Assembly: GCA_963576725.1 (NCBI GenBank) | Contig: OY755238.1 | Span: 30,089,201 to 30,153,200 of the forward strand | Direction of reading: 5' to 3' | Source of the DNA: Azorinus chamasolen | Taxonomy: Eukaryota; Mollusca; Bivalvia; Cardiida; Solecurtidae | DNA length: 64,000 nt | In this document: in pieces, positions 47,634-58,239 of the stretch | Numbering within the stretch: the stretch's first letter is position 1 | Layout of the letters: the number at the start of each line of letters is the position of its first letter | Translations under genes and position numbers: made by a program | The notes under the pieces: model-generated | Told to the model about the DNA's origin: nothing | Databases searched by the model: none | What the model saw: only the letters and a program-made list of their open reading frames with translations

Positions 47634-48077
47634 TTAACCTTGTTCTATATTTATTATAAATTCCGATACCTACTGAACATACATGACAAAATAGTTAACC
47701 CATTTGCGCCCAGTGGATTCTTCCATGATAATGTATTGGATTAGTCCATTTTTTATCTAAGGGGTGCCTGACCTAAATTTTCAATTTCGTTTTGTTTTAT
47801 ATTGAAATTCCTTTTCAGCAAACAGTGACGACCCTGATCAGACGCCGCATTAGTCTACACTGTTTGCCTACGTCCCATATATGGGATCGTGGGAGCAAAT
47901 GGGTTAGTACGAATATTTAGAAGGTGGATAAGTGTAGCCATATTAAAACATAAAGAAACAGATCTTTCAAAGTCCTTTAGCAAACCGAGCAGACATTGAT
48001 CAGACGGCTCCTATGGGATCTGGGTCTACTCTGTTTGCAAATGCGTGAAAATGTGTTTATATAAAGGAAAGGGTTAA
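47634..48077 (-). mobile_element. family A2 TTAA MITE containing an I element
   Basis: TTAACCTTGTTCTATATTTA, CGATACCTACTGAACATAC, then the I insertion, then GAATATTTAGAAGGTGGAT. The hairpin at about 47980-48038 is partly deleted (loop GGCTCCTATGGGATCTGGG). The end is ATAAAGGAAAGGGTTAA. Confidence 0.82.
47695..47907 (-). mobile_element. family I TTAA MITE, hairpin loop deleted
   Basis: TTAACCCATTTGCGCCCAG to GGGAGCAAATGGGTTA. The hairpin is reduced to GCAAACAGTGACGACCCTGA and AGTCTACACTGTTTGC. ACGTCCCATATATGGGATCG is the same family feature as in the copy at 37974. Confidence 0.82.
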
Positions 48078-48243
48078 GAGTACGTTACACCTATGGGTGG
48101 TTACATGTATCTGGTTAAAAAAAGACCCGTTCTTCGAAATCGTTATTTTGGACGGATAACAACCCTTTCTGGTGAGTTATTTTAGTTCTCAAACAAACAA
48201 TGGTTGCTTTTACTCTATCAATTGAGTCAGGTAAACCTTTGTC

Positions 48244-48453
48244 TTAACCCTTTCCTCCATAAATACGAATTTCTACGACTCTGTAATATTCACTTCCGGA
48301 AACCATTGTAAAATTTGTGTGTGTATTTTTTATGTAATATTGCTCTATTTATAACAATGGTTTCAATACTACACAATTCTAAAATTTTCCTTTTCTCTAT
48401 TAAATGCTCATTTTGGGTTTGATCTAAAAATAGCATATGAGGGAATGTGTTAA
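48244..48453 (+). mobile_element. family D MITE, hairpin centre replaced
   Basis: TTAACCCTTTCCTCCATA to GAGGGAATGTGTTAA. The outer arms GGAAACCATTGT and ACAATGGTTTC are kept, but the centre is AAAATTTGTGTGTGTATTTT. Confidence 0.7.
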
Positions 48454-48792
48454 GATTGTGAGTATCAATATGATAATTGATAGATTATCTGTAGATCCGC
48501 GAGAAATTCGTAATTAAAACCATTACAACATAGCATTTGAAGGTATCTTTAAGATATTTGAAGATATCTCATCATTTAAATGATAGGATCTAATAGTATG
48601 ATCGGAGACAGTCTGGGAAAATGTTCGACATATCACAAATTGACGCCGTATTAGGGTTTAGGAATTACTATTCCCAGATTATATTTGCATGAGTGACAAA
48701 TATAAGTCAGATGAATTTAGTTATGATATACAGTAGAATATCTCTATTGTTTTCTCTTTTTGGAACAAAAGTACAATGGTCCGTTTTTTTAC
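48454..48792. other. unassigned; a possible C left end
   Basis: TATACAGTAGAATATCTCTA (48729) resembles a pogo-type end but no partner was found. Confidence 0.3.
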
Positions 48793-48978
48793 TTAACCCA
48801 TTACCTCATAGGCTATTTTAGATGCAACCCCTTTGAATAAATCTACCGAAAAGGAGCATTAACTTGAGAAAGGAAAGTTTTAGAATTTTGTAGTTTGAAA
48901 TCATTGTGATAAATAGAGCATTTCACAAAGTGACTTTTACAGAGTCGTCAAAAGTCGTCAATATGAGGGAATGGGTTA
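48793..48978 (-). mobile_element. family D TTAA MITE, half hairpin
   Basis: TTAACCCATTACCTCATAG to GAGGGAATGGGTTAA. GAAATCATTGTGATAAATAG then AGCATTTCACAAAG: the hairpin is lost from the tip through the whole right arm. Confidence 0.8.
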
Positions 48979-49340
48979 ACACACATATAGTCAGTGTTCA
49001 TGTTAATACATACAAAACAACATTATACATTTTGAAGAATTGAAAGTTCAAAAGCTTATTTTCGCTGTATATGATATATGTCATCCGAAGTACAAGAATA
49101 TAACGTTCTAAGACAAAATCAGTAGAGTATACATGTACATCATAGTGCTGGTTAGATCAATAACGAAAGTCCAGGTCAGTACGATGTAACATGTAAAGAT
49201 TATATATTAATCATGTATCGTGATATTTTGCTTGTTTGAGAAATTTAATAAAAAAATAAAGTTTTTTCTTTTTTACTTTTTAGATGTTCGCCAGCTATTT
49301 TTAGATCATCATAGAATGACTTAACATATTTACGAGTATA
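48979..49340. other. unassigned AT-rich sequence
   Basis: Nothing recognised; may be the 3' flank of the L1-like element. Confidence 0.35.
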
Positions 49341-50048
49341 TACGTCGTCTTTCACTTATCATGTGAGTTTTGTATAATGAGTAGCATTATTATTTGGCTA
49401 AGTATATCGTTTAGATATGAATTTTCTCTCAGTTCAGTTTTATAACCGATGACTAGGTATTCGAAATTTCTTATGTTGTGACTTACACCAAATTGGAAAA
49501 CAATGTCTTTTATCCGTTTCCAGAAGTGTTCGGTGTATGTACATTTTATGAGTAAGTGTTCTAAGGTTTCTATGGCATTACAAAATACACACAATGTAAA
49601 TAAGTTTAAGTTATCATTTGCAGGAATAATCCTGTGTATAAATTTCAGCTTAATTTGTTTAGTTTTGTTATCAGTGATAACTTTAATGATTATATAGTAG
49701 ACCGAGTTTCAATCAATATGTGTTTTTTTTTAAATAATGTTCCCAATATATGAGTGTATGGCGTTTCAGATATTTTTCCAATGTATAATTTTCGAATATC
49801 TCTATGTGATAGGTTTTGCAGATCATATTTGTCACAAAATGAATATGTCACTTGATAGCTTTACACTTGATTTAATCGTAGCTTCCTGTTTGAGAATAGT
49901 TTTCCAAGCAACAGGTATAGCCTTTAGAATTTGATGAAGCTCGGCTAACCAGTTTCTTTTGATAACGAGTATGTCGTGAATATTGGATTCATTTAGCCTG
50001 CCATTTGTTAAAATGTTATCAACATGGACGATACCAGACTTTATCCAA

Positions 50049-50176
50049 TGACAGTAAAACCCCGCTAAGGCGACCACCTAAAAGAGAAATAATTCTGTGT
50101 GCTAGATACTTTTGCCCTGCATTAAGCAACCACGTGTTTATTCATTAAGCAGTCGCATTAGAGGGGTTCTACTGTA
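50049..50176. mobile_element. family C MITE, hairpin mostly deleted, inside the L1-like copy
   Basis: CAGTAAAACCCCGCTAAGGC mirrors GCATTAGAGGGGTTCTACTG. Only CTTTTGCCCTGCATTAAGC of the right arm remains. Confidence 0.75.
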
Positions 50177-51749
50177 GTAAAAAGAATGCATTTTCCTTTT
50201 GATTTTATTAATCGGTTCCCCTAGAGTACTTGTTTTCTTATGTCATAAATTGATTGAGGGGGCGTTGTTCTCTGGGTATTGTTTAGTTCAACGAATGCAT
50301 CGATTACGTTTTTATAGAATGGCGGAAGTTCGTGTTTTACTTTCGGAATAGATTGTACTGAATCTAAATTCATTTTAAATATTAACAGGGCATTACATGT
50401 ACCATATTGATCAAACATTAGTTTAGGTGTAAGTTACAAATTGGCAGTTTCGTTATTCTGAAGAGATTTTATCCATTTCATTTTAAGCGTCTTACAATAA
50501 ATGTCCGCATCACTCATTTCAGTGCCCCCTTTGAGCTTCTCTCCGATATGAGTGTTTCGTTTAATTTTTTCTCTTTTGTTTGACCACAGGAATGCATATA
50601 TGAATCGGTTTAGTTTGTGAATAATATCTTTGGGTAATTATTGTTTGCATTAAATGCGATAATTTTGGTAGAATCAGAGTTTTAATAATAGTTGTTTTGC
50701 CATAATAAAAGTTGTTTTGCCATAATAATAGTTGTTTTGCCATGAAAGGTTAATGTTACCCCCTTCCATTTATCTATTATGCGTTCATAAGATTCTGATT
50801 TAGTTTCCCAGTTCAGAGACTTACACTCCTTGTGATTATTACTAAAATAAACCCCTAATACTTTAACATACGATGTAAACAAAATGCCAAATATTTTGTA
50901 TCTGTTTGATTATCTTTAAAAGAACCTACCCAAAGACCATTTGTTTTTATCTTAATTCAATTTCAAGCCAGAATATTTTCCAAATTCATCAATCACTTCT
51001 AATACATGTACTGTGGGAATTTCATTTTCATTTTTAACGAACAAAGTCGTATCGTCTGTGATGTGAGTTATTTTTCGATGTATATCTGCACCGTCGTTTT
51101 GGATACAAATGCCATTTAATGGTTACAATTTCTGACTTGTGTCGCTAGTATTTCTGCCACGATGATAAATATGAGAGCTGATAAAGGACAGCCCTGTCTG
51201 ATCCCGCGTGAAATACTGAAGCAGTCTGAGATCCAGCCATTGTTGATAAGTGACGAGCTTATATTTATGTAAAGAACTTTTACCCATGATATAAAACTAT
51301 TTTGAAAACCAAATTTGGACAAGACCTCAAACATAAACTTCCATTCCATTGTATCGAATGCTTTTTTTGAAATCTAAAATGACTATTGCTCCATCTATAT
51401 TAAGTTGTTCGGTGTAATCAATAATATCATGTATTTGAAGTATATTGTAACCTATCATTCTATTTTTGATCAACCCTTGTTGGTCAAGACTGATTATTTT
51501 CGGAAGTACTTGTTGCAATCTTCCTGTTAATACTCTGGCAATAATTTTATAGTCGATGTTTAGGAGAGAAATTGTGCGCCAATTTTCAATATTTTCCGGG
51601 TCACCCTTTTTATATATAAGAGAAATAATACTTTGTTCTAGTTAATTCTCCATATTGAAAACTTTCATTTGCGGAGTTAACTACAAGCGAACCAAGTTGG
51701 TGCCAAAACGTTTTGTAAAATTCTGCAGTAAGTCCGCCCAGTCCAGGGT

Positions 51750-51916
51750 CCATGCTTATAAAACATTTAGTTGAGTCTGAGCTCGTTCCCAAGCTTTTGA
51801 TTGGTCAGATTTGAGTTCTCAAGCTTTTGATTGGTCAGATTTGAGCGAAAGGCTCAAATCTGACCAATCAAACACTTGAGAACGAACCCAGGCTCAACTA
51901 AAATGTTATAAGCATG
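51750..51916. repeat. family J palindrome inside the L1-like RT
   Basis: CCATGCTTATAAAACATTTA mirrors AAATGTTATAAGCATGG. The arms contain AGCTTTTGATTGGTCAGATT; a 28-bp piece of the left arm is duplicated, so the left side is longer. The insertion interrupts the codons for KSPG-LDGLTAEFYK. Confidence 0.75.
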
Positions 51917-52304
51917 GAACCAGGACTTTTATTAGGTTTCATATTATTAAAAGCATCAGAACATTCATTAACGGAAATAGGTTTTTCACAAAGAACTGAC
52001 TCATTCTCGCTTTAAACATAGTTTAGATCCGTATTATTAAGATATAGACCAATATTTATCGAGTCTATTTCGGATTTGTATAGAGATTTGTAAAACAAGT
52101 ACTTCTTCTCTAACAATGGCATGCTTTTTGATAATCCGTTTCTTATTAACGACCAAAGAACTGATAATTTGTTCTGTTTTGTCTGGACTTTTCAAGATTT
52201 GGAAAATATTTACTATTTTGTTCACCATGTTCGAGGAACTGTACCCGAGATCTTATCTGTGCACCTATTACCTTTGCTTCAGAGATATGTCTTATTTCTT
52301 GTTC

Positions 52305-52671
52305 TACAGTGCTCCCTCCCTACAACGGCCCTCTCAATAACGATTCCCTCCTTACAACAACGCATGCCACTGTTTCCGAAACAACAAGGCTCCAGACACA
52401 ACTTTTTTCCATCGTATTTTTCTTTATGCCTCCATCAAACCCTATGTTGTGACCACTCTTTAGAATCGTCACTTTGTGACGATTCTAAAGAGTGGTCACA
52501 ACATAGGGTTTGATTGAGGCATAACGGTTTTAGTTCTCGAAATGCACCTTATCTGGGGATCTGCAAGCAAGCTAATTATGTTTGATTTTCCCTCCCTATA
52601 ACAACTCCCTCTGAACAACACATACAATCTTCGTATCCCAAAGGGTGTCGTTAAAGAGAGGGAGCACTGCA
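52305..52671. mobile_element. pogo/Tigger-like MITE carrying a G hairpin
   Basis: TA-CAGTGCTCCCTCCCTACAA and GTTAAAGAGAGGGAGCACTG are the ends; CCCTCCTTACAACAACGC and CCCTCCCTATAACAACTCC repeat inside. The G palindrome lies at 52425-52523. Confidence 0.7.
52425..52523. repeat. family G palindrome, 99 bp, nearly perfect
   Basis: TATGCCTCCATCAAACCCTA mirrors its complement; the centre is GAATCGTCACTTTGTGACGA. The G ends (AGATAAGATGCG) are reduced to CACCTTATCTGGGGATCTGC on the right. Confidence 0.85.
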
Positions 52672-53159
52672 TTTCTGTTTTGATAACGTCATTATTCGCG
52701 TTATCCTGAGTATTTAAGTTTCTTAATTGTGATTCAAGGTACTTTAATCGATTATGTTGTGTCCTTGATTTTGACTTTGCATATTTAATAGAATATTGTT
52801 TTATTCCATACGTACATATTTCCTATTTTAAATTATTGCTAACAGTGTCTAGTGATTTGCAGTCATTAATTATTGTTGAGATGATGAAGCAATATATTTC
52901 GTCAAAAAGATGTGAATTATTTAATTTCCAGAAGCATGTGTCCCTTTGAAATGGACTTTAAACTTTAAGTGAGACTACTAGGTGATCAGAGCGCTGTATT
53001 ATTGCTGGTCTAATAGTTTAAACATATTTTATTCCATATAATGTTTGGAATGGGGTCGGGCCACAAGTTCTGACAACATTAGAAACGGCCCTCCCCCTAC
53101 AAATCTTTTCCAATTTACATTCAATGGCGGTAGTGTATAAATAATGTCAAATATAAACA

Positions 53160-53255
53160 AACAATATATACACACAGAGAGAGAGATGAGAGAGAAAGAA
53201 TGTGTGTGAGAGAAAGAGAGAGAGATAAAGAAGAGAGATTGCGGATTGTGATCAA
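53160..53255. repeat. GA-rich microsatellite in the 3' region of the CR1-like element
   Basis: ACACACAGAGAGAGAG, then runs of GAGAGA with ATGAGAGAGAAAGAATGTG. Confidence 0.7.
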
Positions 53256-53341
53256 AGGCCAGAGAAAGCAAAGTTTGAGGTAACCAATAATCATATATGC
53301 TAACATGTAATATCCTGGTAAATCTTAAATGTTGTTAGTAG

Positions 53342-56254
53342 TCAAATATTATCAACGTTACTAAGAGAAGAAAATCTTCCTGTTTGCTTTATAAAGCAAT
53401 GGACAGCAGCAAATACAGTTTTATTATCCTCATCAGAAAAATCGCTTTTTCCAAATAAAAGCGTGTCTATATTTAGTGGATGGTAATTATGTGTTTTATA
53501 AAATAATGCTATTCTCTGATTGTGGAAAAATCTGCAGTGGAAAAAATAATGAACGGCATCTTCAACATCATCAGTACATTCACAAATTGGAGTTTGACTT
53601 ATGTGGTTAATAAAAAGATCATTGTTTAAGTTACTGCAATTATTTCTGATTCGAGCATGTATAACTGATAAATACCTATTGCCACAAAAGTAATAAGAAG
53701 GAATAATCTGATACCCTGATTCTTTACGTAAAGCACTTTTGAAAGAAGTGAAACTATCTAAATTCCTTAAATCACGGTTACAGTTGTTCCAGAGAAGTAC
53801 TGAGGACGGAATGCAAGATCTTTTTGAGATGGACGTTCGAAATGGTGGCAACATATAATCAGCTCTGTTTCTCAAAGGATAACGAGTTTCTTCTCCTACA
53901 GTCGGTGGTACTAAATCGTTAATATAGGATGGAACTATATCATGAAAAACTTTATACATAAAACAGAGTTTTTGAGTTTTGCGGCGACTAGATAAAGATT
54001 CCCATCCACATTCGCGATATAAGTTTTCTAATGCGACTGATCTAGTGAGACCTGTTACTATTCGTGCTGCCTCGTTCTGAAGTTTTTCCAAGGTATCAGA
54101 GCAATTCTCTGAGCAGCCATCCCAAACAATAGAGGCATACTCAAGTATAGGTCTGACATATGATATATAGATTTGATTTAAAGATTTTCCATTTATACCA
54201 TTTTGTTTTAATTTGAAAATAACCCCCTTATGCCATACACGATCAAATGCTTTTGATATATCACAGAAAATCATACAAGAGAATTGCTTATTGTCGAAGG
54301 ACTGACAAATGTGGTGAAATATATCAATAAGTTGAAGCACTGTTGAGTGTTTCGGAAGAAATCCTGATTGGTATTTATAAAGTAAATTATTATCATGAAA
54401 AAAATTATACATATGTTTAAAGACCACTCTTTCTAATAATTTACCACAACAACTAAGAAGAGAAACAGGTCGATAATTTGACGGTAGAGATTTGTCTCCC
54501 TTTTTAAAAAGTGGCACAACATTAGCCAGTTTCCAAGAGTCTGGGAAAACCCCTTCCTTTAAAGACCTGTTGAAAAGTATAGTTAAAGGTTTCGAAATAG
54601 ATTTAACAACCCCCTTTAGCATTCTGTGTGATATTAAATCTGGTCCTGATGCCTTGTTCGTTGCTAACGATCTAATGAGATCTTCAACTTCGGATTCAAC
54701 TATAATGATATCTGATAAACTATTTGAAGTTTTCACAGTGAATTGAGGCAGAACAGCGTTTTCATCTCTTACACTAGAAATTGAAACAAAGTAGTTATTT
54801 AAGCAGTTAGCCTTTTCTTGATCTGATGTAAAATATAAAAGTTCCCCTGTACTCGAAGTTTCACAAAGAGGTGGTATATTGACTGTACATGTAGTATTTT
54901 TAACAAAATGTCTGATAATTTTCCAAAAACTCTTCTTATCATTTGTTTCAAGATTTTCCAGTGTTGTTTCTAATGAACAAAAAAATGACTGTTTTGCATG
55001 TTTTTTCATGTTGTTGACTTTATTTCTTAAATGTTTGTATTTTTGAAAATCATTTTGTTTACCAGATTTTAATGCTATACGTTTTAATCTATCTCTCACT
55101 CTACAAGAATGCCTTAATTTTGAATCGAACCATGGTTTGTCGTCATGCCTCACAATAATTGATTTCGATGGAATACATAAATTTACAAAAGAAATAAAGA
55201 TTTCCGTGAATAAATTGCATGCATCATTTACAGTTCCTTGTAACAAGCACTCCCAATCAAAGGTTGAGATTTTATCATTTAACTTATCAAAGTCAGCTCT
55301 ATTGTACAAGTAAACATTTCTTTTAAATGAACTGTTTATATCATATGGAAAAGGTAGCATAATAAATGTAGCACTATGGTCACTTATCTCAGGTGGAACT
55401 GAAATTGTACTGGAGTCAGTAAATGTCATGTCAGCAGAAATAATTATTGGATCAAGTAGTGCACCAAGCCTTGTAGGTGTTTGAATTGTATTTACTAATG
55501 AATTAGTAATCATAATATTTTTTAAACGTTTATTACTTGGATTTAATAGGTCTTCATTTAGATCCCCTACCAGTATTATATTATTTGAAATTTCAAAAGC
55601 TTTTTCAATATTACTATTAAATTTCATAAAAAAATCTGAATCTGACGTCTTTGGACTGTAGAAGGTTCCTATCAAGTAAAGTTCTTTTTTAACTCTAACG
55701 CTTATCCAAAGAGACTCTGTGCAAAATTGTTCTAGGTCTACCAGCCTTTTGTGAATGACACCGGAGGAAACATAAACTAGTATTCCACCACCATGATTGG
55801 TCCTGTCCTTTCTATAATGAGCATCATATTCATTTGATATAATTAAACAATCATCAGGAACTGCCATATCTAAATGAGTCTCAGTGAAGCACAATATATC
55901 GAAATCTGTAAAATGTTCTCTAATAAAATCTATTTTGTTTCTAATGCTTCTTATATTACTGTGCAGAACAGACAAACAGCTAGGTTTAATGAGATCAGGT
56001 GTAACTGGGCCGGGATTTGTTTCTACATCTCCCGCTTCCAGTATTAAGAGTAGTAAAATGTAGTAAAAATGTACATTTGTAATGCTGGCTTTGCAAAAGG
56101 TTAGTACTTTAAAAACTACTACTAACAATCTAAGCAATATGTTATACAAGACAAAAGTTAATTTCATTTGTACTTTCATATATCTATAACTGATATATAC
56201 CCTACCATGGTACAGACCGATGGAACATCTCCATGAATTTAAATCATTACCCAT
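53342..56254 (-). CDS. CR1/jockey-like polyprotein: 2A-like peptide, endonuclease, RT with catalytic core deleted
   Basis: 970 codons. Residues 30-73 are strongly hydrophobic, then GDVETNPGP at 75-83. APE-type endonuclease, about 93-300: HSNIRS (98-103), TETH (124-127), GDLN (230-233), SDH (291-293). RT: SWKLANVVPLFKKGD (573-587), PSNYRPVSLLS (591-601), YQSGFLPKHST (628-638), DISKAFDRVWH (665-675). After GINGK (686-690) it jumps to NQIYISYVRPILEYASIVWD, the region that follows RT in this family, so the segment with the PQGS and Y/FADD motifs is gone without a frameshift. A C-terminal Cys/His cluster CEC...HYFFHC is at 891-907. Met26 or Met30 could be the true start, placing the hydrophobic stretch at the N terminus. 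It cannot reverse transcribe. Confidence 0.88.
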   Translation of the reverse strand: MGNDLNSWRCSIGLYHGRVYISYRYMKVQMKLTFVLYNILLRLLVVVFKVLTFCKASITNVHFYYILLLLILEAGDVETNPGPVTPDLIKPSCLSVLHSNIRSIRNKIDFIREHFTDFDILCFTETHLDMAVPDDCLIISNEYDAHYRKDRTNHGGGILVYVSSGVIHKRLVDLEQFCTESLWISVRVKKELYLIGTFYSPKTSDSDFFMKFNSNIEKAFEISNNIILVGDLNEDLLNPSNKRLKNIMITNSLVNTIQTPTRLGALLDPIIISADMTFTDSSTISVPPEISDHSATFIMLPFPYDINSSFKRNVYLYNRADFDKLNDKISTFDWECLLQGTVNDACNLFTEIFISFVNLCIPSKSIIVRHDDKPWFDSKLRHSCRVRDRLKRIALKSGKQNDFQKYKHLRNKVNNMKKHAKQSFFCSLETTLENLETNDKKSFWKIIRHFVKNTTCTVNIPPLCETSSTGELLYFTSDQEKANCLNNYFVSISSVRDENAVLPQFTVKTSNSLSDIIIVESEVEDLIRSLATNKASGPDLISHRMLKGVVKSISKPLTILFNRSLKEGVFPDSWKLANVVPLFKKGDKSLPSNYRPVSLLSCCGKLLERVVFKHMYNFFHDNNLLYKYQSGFLPKHSTVLQLIDIFHHICQSFDNKQFSCMIFCDISKAFDRVWHKGVIFKLKQNGINGKSLNQIYISYVRPILEYASIVWDGCSENCSDTLEKLQNEAARIVTGLTRSVALENLYRECGWESLSSRRKTQKLCFMYKVFHDIVPSYINDLVPPTVGEETRYPLRNRADYMLPPFRTSISKRSCIPSSVLLWNNCNRDLRNLDSFTSFKSALRKESGYQIIPSYYFCGNRYLSVIHARIRNNCSNLNNDLFINHISQTPICECTDDVEDAVHYFFHCRFFHNQRIALFYKTHNYHPLNIDTLLFGKSDFSDEDNKTVFAAVHCFIKQTGRFSSLSNVDNI
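56006..56032 (-). promoter_or_regulatory. 2A-like ribosome-skipping sequence
   Basis: Codons 75-83 read GDVETNPGP, fitting the D-V/I-E-x-N-P-G-P consensus at which ribosomes release the upstream peptide between G and P. Similar motifs are known near the N terminus of some non-LTR retrotransposons. Activity here is inferred from sequence only. Confidence 0.75.
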
Positions 56255-56480
56255 TTGGGAGCAAAATTACAAAAGGTGTCGAACTGTCTATCGTGTCTGA
56301 CCCATGCTTAGGAAATGTCCTCTGATCACCAGGAGAAAGAAGAATGAAAAGGAAAGTGAGAAAGAAAAAGGTACAAAGTTTATCTACAAATAGATCGATT
56401 ACCAATGTAATAGACATTGCGAGATAAAAAAACAACGAAATTTCCCTGGGAAGGAAAAAGGATACAAATTTCACCAAATA

Positions 56481-56848
56481 TCTATAATTAACATGACATA
56501 CTTAAGTATGCCAAATTGATATGAACAACAATTTCAGGCAGTGTTCATCAATATCAGTCGACCCGAAGAGCACTGAGTGACAAAGGTCAACACGGTCTGT
56601 CAGATTACGTCTTGTAAAGATAGAAACATTTTACCCCATTTTTGCTTTAAGTACACTTTAAATTCAGTTATGTAATTCATAAGGCAAACAATATCTAAGA
56701 AAACACTGATATAGTATCTAAAACAAAAACAACAAATAAAAATGTATATGCATGCATGTTTACCGGATTTGTTTTTAAATATATACACATACAGTACGCA
56801 AAAAAGGAAAGTCAAGATTTTAACAGAAATACACTCAGAATCTAGCAC
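56481..56848. other. unassigned
   Basis: No repeat was recognised. A minus-strand frame through 56600-56926 overlaps the exon candidate that follows and then runs into AT-rich sequence. Confidence 0.3.
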
Positions 56849-56953
56849 CTGTAAAAGCATGTCGGCCTGGTAGTCCCCAAGACAGGCGGCAACGTAACCT
56901 TCCGTTTTGAGAAGCACATGGCCCACACGAGCTCCCTCGCCATAGATACCCAG
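56849..56953 (-). CDS. candidate internal exon of a host gene, function unknown
   Basis: A 105-bp open segment, richer in G and C than its flanks, preceded on the minus strand by ATTAATTCACAG (acceptor-like) and followed by CAG-GTGCTAG (donor-like). In phase 0 it encodes 35 residues beginning LGIYGEGARVGHVLL and including YVAACLGDYQADMLLQ. No family was recognised and the partner exons were not established. Confidence 0.3.
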
Positions 56954-57900
56954 CTGTGAATTAATATTTACGTTTTAAAAAGCATTCACATAGAGCCGAT
57001 TTGTAACTGTTTACTATGCAATGAAACAAATACGCAATTGATCCGTATATCAAACATAACCTGAGTGGATATATTTACAGATCCACAACAGAATCCTTCA
57101 ACTGCAGTCATTTTCATCTTGTATCCACCACGCATGGGAAGTATACATGTATATTTATATATGACAGCTTTGGAGGGAAAAAACACGTGGCTAGTGAAAA
57201 ACAAACGTTGCCACGTGCTAAGATAGAGGGCACGACTTAGACACCGTATAAAAAGTTTTGAAATTGCAGTCCGCTTCAATTATCATGTACCTTGATTTTG
57301 AACTTCGACAAGTATTCCTAATGTATACAGTTTGTCAAGTGGTTGGATTACACATGAGGTACCACTTGTCAGACGGTCGGGACTCATATGAGCTGCCGGC
57401 TCCGGGAATCACATTGGATCATATAATATCACTATAATTTCCATGCATGGCTTAATATGATACAAAGTGAATACAAAGTGAATACAAAATATCCGTGCGA
57501 ATGGGACCCAACCGCCAGCACGATGCACACATATGTATTTTAATCATACATTTCACCCATAAACTATTTACATATATAACAAGCGAACAAGATTGACTAT
57601 GTTGAAATACCGTTTCGGTAGACCTCTCATCTAGAACCAAACAATTCGCATGCAGGAAACAGTTCAAGCCGTAGCAGCGGTTAATCGGCTACCGCACGAA
57701 CACGTCTACTGCTTGAAAACTTAAAAACTTGCATTCACCCTTTAGATCTACGGCACCAACTAGACCGACAACTCCAATTCAAAAGCTAGCTTACACGGAT
57801 TTGACATCTGCTCCAGTTTTTAGGATAGATAGCCTTCTAACGTTCAGACGACCACAGTTAACTTTTTCACCTTGTATAACACATCTGTTTTTTTATGTAC
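56954..57900. other. unassigned; possible further exon
   Basis: On the minus strand near 57288-57400 an open stretch reads SPDRLTSGTSCVIQPLDKLY and ends close to CAAG-GTACAT, a possible donor, but its phase does not fit 56849-56953. Short frames elsewhere are without motif. Confidence 0.25.
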
Positions 57901-58060
57901 ATGTAGAGTCTAATCTGAATGAAAGTATTAACATTGCCGGATAATTTGAAGTATTTAAATTTCAAACAGTGTAGATCCCGTTCAAGGGGCTTTTCGCAGG
58001 AGTCCTCCGAAGGGGGTATACACCGTTTGCAAAAAAGAAAAACAAATGATTTGAAAGGGC
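57900..58060. repeat. local duplication with H-like hairpin, copy 1
   Basis: AGAGTCTAATCTGAATG, GAAGTATTTAAATTTC, then CAAACAGTGTAGATCCCGTT pairing with GTATACACCGTTTGC around GGGGCTTTTCGCAGGAGTCC. Copy 2 is at 58610-58770. Confidence 0.65.
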
Positions 58061-58239
58061 TACTCAGGACGAGCTTCCATTATTAACTAGTATTATCTTC
58101 CACTCACGAAGAGCAAATACAATGTGAATCAAACATTCATACATTGAACTCAAAATAAACGATCATGTACATAAAGTCATACACAGATTACCATAGAAAT
58201 TGTATAGAATTAATGTTCTATCATTTATTTATTTCCGGC

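Larger units (their letters stand above)
49341..53012 (-). pseudogene. L1-like (L1/Tx1-type) non-LTR retrotransposon ORF2, decayed
   Basis: Read on the minus strand in broken frames. From the 5' side: end of the endonuclease (IRPAIIQRSDHLVV, near 52970-53010), a linker, RT fingers (LTAEFYKTFWHQLG, 51690-51730), LDQQGLIKNRMIGYN (about 51440-51500), an ILDFKK segment (51360), EWKFMFEVLSKFGFQNSFIS then ISRGIRQGCPLSALI (51140-51350), a degenerate catalytic motif HITDDTTLFV (about 51040-51070), and a zinc-binding CVFCNAIETLEHLLIKC (49540-49594). Multiple frameshifts and at least three insertions (50049, 51750, 52305) show it is dead. Confidence 0.75.
53013..56480 (-). mobile_element. CR1/jockey-like non-LTR retrotransposon
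   Basis: The ORF at 53342-56254 is followed on the minus strand by a 3' region with a GA/CT-rich repeat and ends near GGAATAAAATATGTTTAAAC (about 53013-53036), directly next to L1-like sequence, so it appears to have inserted there. The 5' limit is not certain. It has lost RT catalytic residues (see ORF). Confidence 0.7.

Noticed and set aside
53342..56254. Functional reverse transcriptase
   Set aside because: The ORF is open, but the region with the catalytic Asp-Asp motif is absent, so it cannot be active.
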